The position numbers were made by a program, and so were the translations under genes. Shown in pieces: positions 43,906-48,002 of a DNA stretch of 48,002 nt; the stretch's first letter is position 1; each line of letters opens with the position of its first letter. A model generated the notes under the pieces. It did no database searches and was not told the DNA's origin. It worked only from the letters and a program-made list of their open reading frames with translations. This DNA is from Hellea sp. (GTDB taxonomy: Bacteria; Pseudomonadota; Alphaproteobacteria; Caulobacterales; Maricaulaceae): assembly GCA_013002305.1 (NCBI GenBank), contig JABDKG010000084.1, forward strand, positions 1 through 48,002, given 5' to 3'.

Positions 43906-45072
43906 TCATGGTTCAGTCTTATAGTTCTTAGGCATGTTTTTGAGCTTAAGATTATTCTTTTTGATCCGCTTTAGCACAGTATGATGGATATAAGATCCGT
44001 TGGGGATATGACGCCAGTCTAGTAATGGTAGGGTCCACCCAAAAATATGGTGTCTTTTCGAGCCTGAGAATTTTCGGCGCGGGATAATTTCCATGGATCG
44101 CCACAATAAATTTACGCGATCGTGAAGTTTTCCCATAAGATGGGGCGGAACATATTTCGATTTTTTATCTTTTCCCAACACGATCTTATCAACGGTTGCT
44201 GTATTAAATTTTAATCCGAATAGTTTCGCTTGATTGATCATCCAGTCTAGAGGAATCTTTGCGAGTCGACTTTCGCTCTCGGGAGCGCCTCCGCCAACAT
44301 CTCCATGGGTTCCGAAAAACCAAACCTCTCGCACGTCCTGCGTTTTGGTTTTTTGCTTCAAGAATGGGTTTTTCTTAAAAATTGCATCTTTACCCCAATG
44401 CTTATGGCGAAACATAGATCGGCGTTCGTGCGTTGCAATTGCGTGCCGGACAATTTCAACACTGTCATTATTATTTGTAAAAGCGTGTGATCTAAGCCGT
44501 ATGCCATAACGACCGCTTTCGATCACTGAAGATACCGTATCAAATAAACCTAAAAACTTGATGGAAGGGCGGTCGGGATCGAGCATTCTTTCATAAAGCC
44601 CGATTTCCGCGAACGAATTATCTGACTCCGAAACATCTTCGCCAATTCGCTTAAATGCGCGATAAGCGTAGTCCAAAAGATTAATGTTTCTTTCCTCGAT
44701 AATTCCGATTGATCGAATGAAAGCGGCTAAAACTCGCGCTGAATAGGCGCCGCGACTAAACCCGAAAATATAAATAGAGTCCCGTTCTTCATTGCTTGCT
44801 TTGCCATTATTATAATTTTTAACGAGAAACCGGTAGGCATCCTTAACATTATCATCCAGTCCCCATCCGGTGATCTGACCCCATAATTCACTGGCTTTGC
44901 GCATAAATCTTAAAAAACTACGCTGCCCGCCGAGTGTTCCAACCCCGGGATCGTAATAAACTAATTGATCAGGACTTTTCTTCAGAGCTCCATATAGCCG
45001 TAATATATTAGTCCGGTCCTCTTTGACCTCATTCGACGTCCCGTCGAATAATATCACAATTCTTTTAGGCAT
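43906..45072 (-). CDS. DUF2235 alpha/beta-hydrolase (Tle1-like fold)
   Basis: 388 residues from ATG 45072 (MPKRIVILFDGTSNEVKED), which has GAGG eight bases upstream; an ATG at 45078 is also possible. Motifs of DUF2235: IVILFDGTSNE, the nucleophile elbow YIFGFSRGAYSARVLAAFIR, and VWFFGTHGDVGGGAPESES with the acidic catalytic residue. The family includes type VI lipase effectors (Tle1), but no signal peptide, VgrG/PAAR or immunity-like lipoprotein is present, so an intracellular hydrolase is equally likely. It lies 24 bases after a small gene on the same strand. Confidence 0.85.
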   Translation of the reverse strand: MPKRIVILFDGTSNEVKEDRTNILRLYGALKKSPDQLVYYDPGVGTLGGQRSFLRFMRKASELWGQITGWGLDDNVKDAYRFLVKNYNNGKASNEERDSIYIFGFSRGAYSARVLAAFIRSIGIIEERNINLLDYAYRAFKRIGEDVSESDNSFAEIGLYERMLDPDRPSIKFLGLFDTVSSVIESGRYGIRLRSHAFTNNNDSVEIVRHAIATHERRSMFRHKHWGKDAIFKKNPFLKQKTKTQDVREVWFFGTHGDVGGGAPESESRLAKIPLDWMINQAKLFGLKFNTATVDKIVLGKDKKSKYVPPHLMGKLHDRVNLLWRSMEIIPRRKFSGSKRHHIFGWTLPLLDWRHIPNGSYIHHTVLKRIKKNNLKLKNMPKNYKTEP

Positions 45073-45096
45073 AGGCATAGCCTCGCGGAGAAGGTA

Positions 45097-45297
45097 TTAA
45101 TGCCAACATTTGTCGTGACCGCTTTGAGCCTTGGTTAGGCCGTTTTGAAAGAATTTTTCGTAATATTCGGTTTCAACATGATGGACTTGAAACCAAATGC
45201 CCGGCGCGTGAATGGCTTCGCAATGAGCCGGAAAGCGGCCATGTGTGTCGTATATATAATTGCAAATATCTCGCGCGCATTCGATGACATCCGGCAT
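45097..45297 (-). CDS. Small conserved-looking protein upstream of DUF2235
   Basis: 66 residues, with the only in-frame start at 45297; GGGAG lies ten bases upstream. It is rich in His and aromatic residues: RDICNYIYDTHGRFPAHCEA, then HAPGIWFQVHHVETEYYEKFF. I recall similar YGRFPAH...GxWxQxHH...YY segments in small proteobacterial proteins of unknown function, from memory only. The clustered His/Cys could bind metal. It is probably cotranscribed with the DUF2235 gene. Confidence 0.65.
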   Translation of the reverse strand: MPDVIECARDICNYIYDTHGRFPAHCEAIHAPGIWFQVHHVETEYYEKFFQNGLTKAQSGHDKCWH

Positions 45298-45311
45298 GTG
45301 AATTGCGCTCC

Positions 45312-45368
45312 CTCTCGTATGAGAGATTATACATCACGTAGCCGAATGCGGACGTGACCAAGGTCACG
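45312..45368 (-). promoter_or_regulatory. Candidate CRP-like activated promoter of the small-protein/DUF2235 operon
   Basis: On the minus strand a perfect TATAAT lies at 45331-45326, with no recognisable -35. A perfect 16-base palindrome CGTGACCAAGGTCACG (45353-45368), with the CRP-family core GTGA-N6-TCAC, is centred at 45360.5. If transcription starts near 45319, the centre is at -41.5, the class II activator position. A second palindrome CTCTC-GTAT-GAGAG (45312-45325) spans the predicted start. Confidence 0.55.
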
Positions 45369-45437
45369 CAACTAACGCGCTCAAGGTAGGTTTAAGACAA
45401 CGGGTTTTTTAACGAACATTAACCCGGATAAAACTGG

Positions 45438-45455
45438 AGCGGCTTTCAGGCTGCT
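45438..45455 (-). terminator. Possible terminator of the adhesin gene
   Basis: A six-pair stem with one G-T pair (AGCGGC/GCTGCT, six-base loop) just beyond the adhesin stop. On the minus strand it is followed by CCAGTTTTA; on the plus strand by five T. The stem is weak, so the call is tentative. Confidence 0.4.
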
Positions 45456-45461
45456 TTTTAT

Positions 45462-48002
45462 CTAAAACTTCTCATAGCGGAACTGAAGCTTACCCGAAGC
45501 TTCATCGCCGGACATGCCGGCGGACGCGCCGAAGGACCAGTTATCATTGCCGCGGATCGCCAATGTGCCGCCAAAGCCGACCTCATCGCCAACCGCCGCA
45601 ACGCCGCCGGATGCTGCCCAGCTCGCGCCCGGTGACAAATACATATCGGGCAGGGCGGCCACAGCGGCCAGGCTTTCACCCAAATCGGAGATCGCCAGGC
45701 TGTTGCCTTCAATCGCAGCGGTATTGGCACTGATCCCGGCAAAGGCCTGATCGATTTTCACGGCGTTGCGGGTGATCTCGCGCCGGTTGACATCAATCGC
45801 GGCACTATTGGCCGAAAGCTGTGACATACTTTCCTGCGAGAGCACCAACCCGCCATTATTGCGGTTCCCTTGAATTGGCGCTGAGGTTTGACCCGTACTT
45901 GCGCTCAGATTGGACCCAATAACGCTTTCTGTGATCTCGGACGATCCGTTATCAACCGGGCCGGTCGTTGGGCGACTGCGCTGCCCGGCTTCGACAGTCT
46001 CAATGCCCTCGGGCGCGCCGGATGTTGGTGCATCCCCGGCCGGTACCGGATCACCGCTCACGACCGGCGCGGCTGAGGCGCCGTTATCGCCGCTATCAGA
46101 CGGCGGTACGGGATCATCGGTGATGGCCAGATTCCCGTTCAGATCAGAGGTGACATAGTAGATCGCCCCGCTTTGGCGCGCTTTGCTCAGCGCCGAACTG
46201 ATCCCGGGCATCACATAGGTCGAGCTGGAAATTCCAAACACCATCTGGTTTGCCAGCGTGGTTGTTGCGCCAAACCCAAAAGCTGATGAGCGGTCATGGC
46301 CGGCGCCAACATTCGCGCTTTTGCCAATGGCGGTTGAGTCGGTGGCATTGGCTTGCGATCGGTGACCGATAGCCACGGATCGCAGACCTGTCGCTTTGGC
46401 AACCGGTCCCACGGCCAGGCTTAAGCGCCCCGAGGCTTCGGAGCGCGCCCCGATCGAAGCTGATCCCACGCCGCTGGCGCGCGCGCCCGCGCCGAGCGCA
46501 ATGGCGCCCTCGGCGGTGCTTTGGGCGCATTCTGTCGCCGGATCAATTGAGCCGTTTTTATCAACATCGGAACATGACCCAATCGCCATGCCGTTGGCGT
46601 CATTTACCAACGCTCCGGTCCCGATGGCGATGGAATCACCCGACGTTACAGACGCCCCGGCGCCGATGGCGATATTATTGTCACCCGTGGCCGATGGCCC
46701 GCTGGTGGCATTGCCGCCGGCCACGAAATTCCCGGTGCCGTTAACCGTGCCGTTATGGCCGGTAATGACATTCCAGCCCGACCCTGCGCCGTTGACGGTA
46801 TTGCTATCGCCGAGGATTTTGACGTGGGAGCCTGCCACGCCGACAGTATGGAGATTATTATCCGATCCCAGCACATGTATGGATGTCATTTGATCCCCAG
46901 ATCCGGTTCCGCCCGCCGCGCAGGTCACGCCTGGCCCCGGATCACTATCCTGACACAAGTCATTGCTCGCGCCCATGACGACTGACCTTGAAATGCGATT
47001 GCCAAGCATGTTGCTGCTGCCACTGACGATATTGTGCGAGTTATCAGTGCCTAGTTGGTTATACTGCCCCCCGACGACATTGTGGGTTGCGTACTGGCCA
47101 AGCGTGTTAGAACCGCCACTGACCGCATTTGAGACGCTGGCATAACCTAACTGATTGGATTGTCCATTTACCGAGTTTGCGCTGTTGCTGTCCCCGAGCG
47201 TATTTTGCAGCCCGCCAACGATATTATTGGCATTCCCGCCGCCAAGCGTATTGGCGTTGCCGCTGACCACATTGGATTGATTGCTTGAGCCGAGCGTATT
47301 TAGCGTTCCACTGACGGCGTTCATATCGCTGTGACTTTGAAGTGTGTTCGCAAGGCCGCTGACTGCGTTTCCGCGGCTGGAATTCCCCAGAGTGTTATGC
47401 CGGCCGCTGACAGTGTTATCCGAAGCCACGTCGCCTAATGTATGATAGCGGCCGGTGACGAGATTGTTTTCACCGGCATAGCCGGATGCGGTGATAATAT
47501 CATCCGCTGTTCCCAATATACCATCTGTGCCCGCAGCCCGGCTTGCGCCGATGGCATTATAGGTCCCGCCTACGATGTTACCAGTTGCGTCATCATTGCC
47601 AGACGCGCCGTTGCCGATCCCGATGAAGTTGGCCCGTCCGCTGACCGTGTTTTGGTAGCTGTAATCCCCCAGCGTGTTGTCGCGGCCGCTCACCGCGTTA
47701 TAGCCGCTGTAATTGCCGAGCGTGTTGTCTGAGCCGCTGACGGCGTTATTGTCGCTGATATTGCCGAGCGTGTTGCTGTTGCCGCTGACCGCGTTATCGT
47801 CGCTGTAATTCCCCAGCGTGTTGTTTGTGCCGCTGACCGTGTTTTGGTAGCTGTAATCCCCCAGCGTGTTGGAATAGCCGCTGACCGCGTTACCGTAGCT
47901 GAAAGTGCCGAGCGTGTTGCCTTCGCCGCTGACCGCGTTACCGTCGCTGAAAGTGCCGAGCGTGTTGCCTTCGCCGCTGACCGCGTTATTGAAGTTGGAA
48001 TT
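45462..48002 (-). CDS. Trimeric autotransporter adhesin (YadA-like), 5' end outside window
   Basis: The frame is open from base 48002 to the stop at 45462 (846 residues, N-terminus and signal peptide missing). Parts in order: repeats of 16 residues with the pattern NTLGxxSxxNAVSGxx; a region with Cys-bounded Asp-rich loops; a YadA-head stretch of SxAIG repeats (NIAIGAGASVTSGDSIAIGT, SVAIGHRSQANATDSTAIGK); a Pro/Ser/Asp/Gly-rich linker; a coiled-coil (NSAAIDVNRREITRNAVKID); and a C-terminal YadA-type anchor with four strands, ending LQFRYEKF. Such proteins form trimers in the outer membrane and mediate adhesion. The coding strand is minus throughout. Confidence 0.9.
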   Translation of the reverse strand, partial: NSNFNNAVSGEGNTLGTFSDGNAVSGEGNTLGTFSYGNAVSGYSNTLGDYSYQNTVSGTNNTLGNYSDDNAVSGNSNTLGNISDNNAVSGSDNTLGNYSGYNAVSGRDNTLGDYSYQNTVSGRANFIGIGNGASGNDDATGNIVGGTYNAIGASRAAGTDGILGTADDIITASGYAGENNLVTGRYHTLGDVASDNTVSGRHNTLGNSSRGNAVSGLANTLQSHSDMNAVSGTLNTLGSSNQSNVVSGNANTLGGGNANNIVGGLQNTLGDSNSANSVNGQSNQLGYASVSNAVSGGSNTLGQYATHNVVGGQYNQLGTDNSHNIVSGSSNMLGNRISRSVVMGASNDLCQDSDPGPGVTCAAGGTGSGDQMTSIHVLGSDNNLHTVGVAGSHVKILGDSNTVNGAGSGWNVITGHNGTVNGTGNFVAGGNATSGPSATGDNNIAIGAGASVTSGDSIAIGTGALVNDANGMAIGSCSDVDKNGSIDPATECAQSTAEGAIALGAGARASGVGSASIGARSEASGRLSLAVGPVAKATGLRSVAIGHRSQANATDSTAIGKSANVGAGHDRSSAFGFGATTTLANQMVFGISSSTYVMPGISSALSKARQSGAIYYVTSDLNGNLAITDDPVPPSDSGDNGASAAPVVSGDPVPAGDAPTSGAPEGIETVEAGQRSRPTTGPVDNGSSEITESVIGSNLSASTGQTSAPIQGNRNNGGLVLSQESMSQLSANSAAIDVNRREITRNAVKIDQAFAGISANTAAIEGNSLAISDLGESLAAVAALPDMYLSPGASWAASGGVAAVGDEVGFGGTLAIRGNDNWSFGASAGMSGDEASGKLQFRYEKF
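47640..48002 (-). repeat. 48-bp tandem repeats in the adhesin gene
   Basis: Units of exactly 48 bases (16 codons), marked by CGTGTT at 47673, 47721, 47769, 47817, 47865, 47913 and 47961. The last two units differ by a single base over much of their length. More diverged units of the same type continue at about 47000-47450. The array enters from beyond the window edge. Confidence 0.9.

Noticed and set aside
45145-45367. Alternative frames over the 66-residue gene
   Set aside because: The frame at 45097-45297 has the more protein-like, possibly conserved sequence and fits the promoter; the others have none of these.
46396-46893. 165-codon plus-strand frame inside the adhesin gene
   Set aside because: Ala/Pro-rich translation of the complementary strand of the head repeats; the minus frame has the clear YadA-type features.
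47000-48002. Regular 48-base repeats resembling a CRISPR array
   Set aside because: The repeats are contiguous without unique spacers and encode a continuous minus-strand protein of 16-residue units, so they are coding repeats of an adhesin.

Overview
The window reads as chromosomal DNA of a free-living alphaproteobacterium with roughly even base composition. The main evidence is the block chvI-chvG-EIIA(Man)-HPr ... divL-tsaE-amgK/murU-addB-addA-trxA, together with cpdR beside an N-formylglutamate amidohydrolase, a PraR/PhrR-like XRE regulator, and mitochondrion-like parts (zf-CHCC and HIG1 proteins, adrenodoxin-type ferredoxin, etfBA). DivL plus CpdR point to CtrA-type cell-cycle control. 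With a type II secretion system and a trimeric autotransporter adhesin, a dimorphic aquatic lineage (Caulobacterales/Maricaulales/Hyphomonadales-like) is my best guess; this is inference.

Layout. 1-6351 (+): type II secretion operon from the end of gspE through gspF-G-H-I-J-K-L-M, then a small lipoprotein gene in the place where gspN often lies. A short prepilin peptidase gene faces it on the minus strand. 6850-12678: an exported helical-repeat protein, the Mrp/ApbC iron-sulfur carrier, a secreted Asp-rich protein, a MarC-family membrane protein and a phytoene-desaturase-like oxidoreductase. 12809-18873 (+): ChvI/ChvG, EIIA(Man), HPr, a TonB-domain lipoprotein and DivL. 18916-28370: ferredoxin (-), then TsaE, an AmgK-MurU fusion, AddB, AddA and thioredoxin in a tightly overlapping run. 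28440-31832: a membrane protein, an ABC ATPase, a 59-residue zinc-finger protein, an exported protein with two Hcp-like repeats and a TonB-like protein. 31914-35980 (+): DNA polymerase I, phosphoglycerate mutase and a RibD reduced to its deaminase domain. 35996-43331 (-): folC, accD, etfA, etfB, a cobalamin adenosyltransferase, HIG1, a HisN-like phosphatase, an XRE regulator and an N-formylglutamate amidohydrolase. 43537-48002: cpdR (+), a DUF2235 hydrolase with a small partner gene (-), and a large partial adhesin gene (-) running off the window.

How the genes fit together. The first 6.8 kb encode most of one secretion machine and its pseudopilin-processing enzyme. ChvG/ChvI, the incomplete PTS and DivL form a sensory cluster for the envelope and cell cycle; CpdR acts in the same CckA-ChpT phosphorelay that DivL controls. 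AmgK-MurU recycles peptidoglycan sugars, AddAB repairs double-strand breaks and TsaE modifies tRNA. EtfAB, the ferredoxin, HIG1 and zf-CHCC belong to electron transport.

The parts most worth a second look are: the repetitive adhesin with Cys-bounded Asp loops; a DUF2235/small-protein operon behind a promoter with a perfect GTGA-N6-TCAC palindrome at about -41.5; the AmgK-MurU fusion; the deaminase-only RibD; the PTS operon without hprK; and two exported proteins with unusual internal repeats. I saw no tRNA, rRNA, CRISPR array or insertion sequence. No gene-free stretch exceeds about 240 bases.
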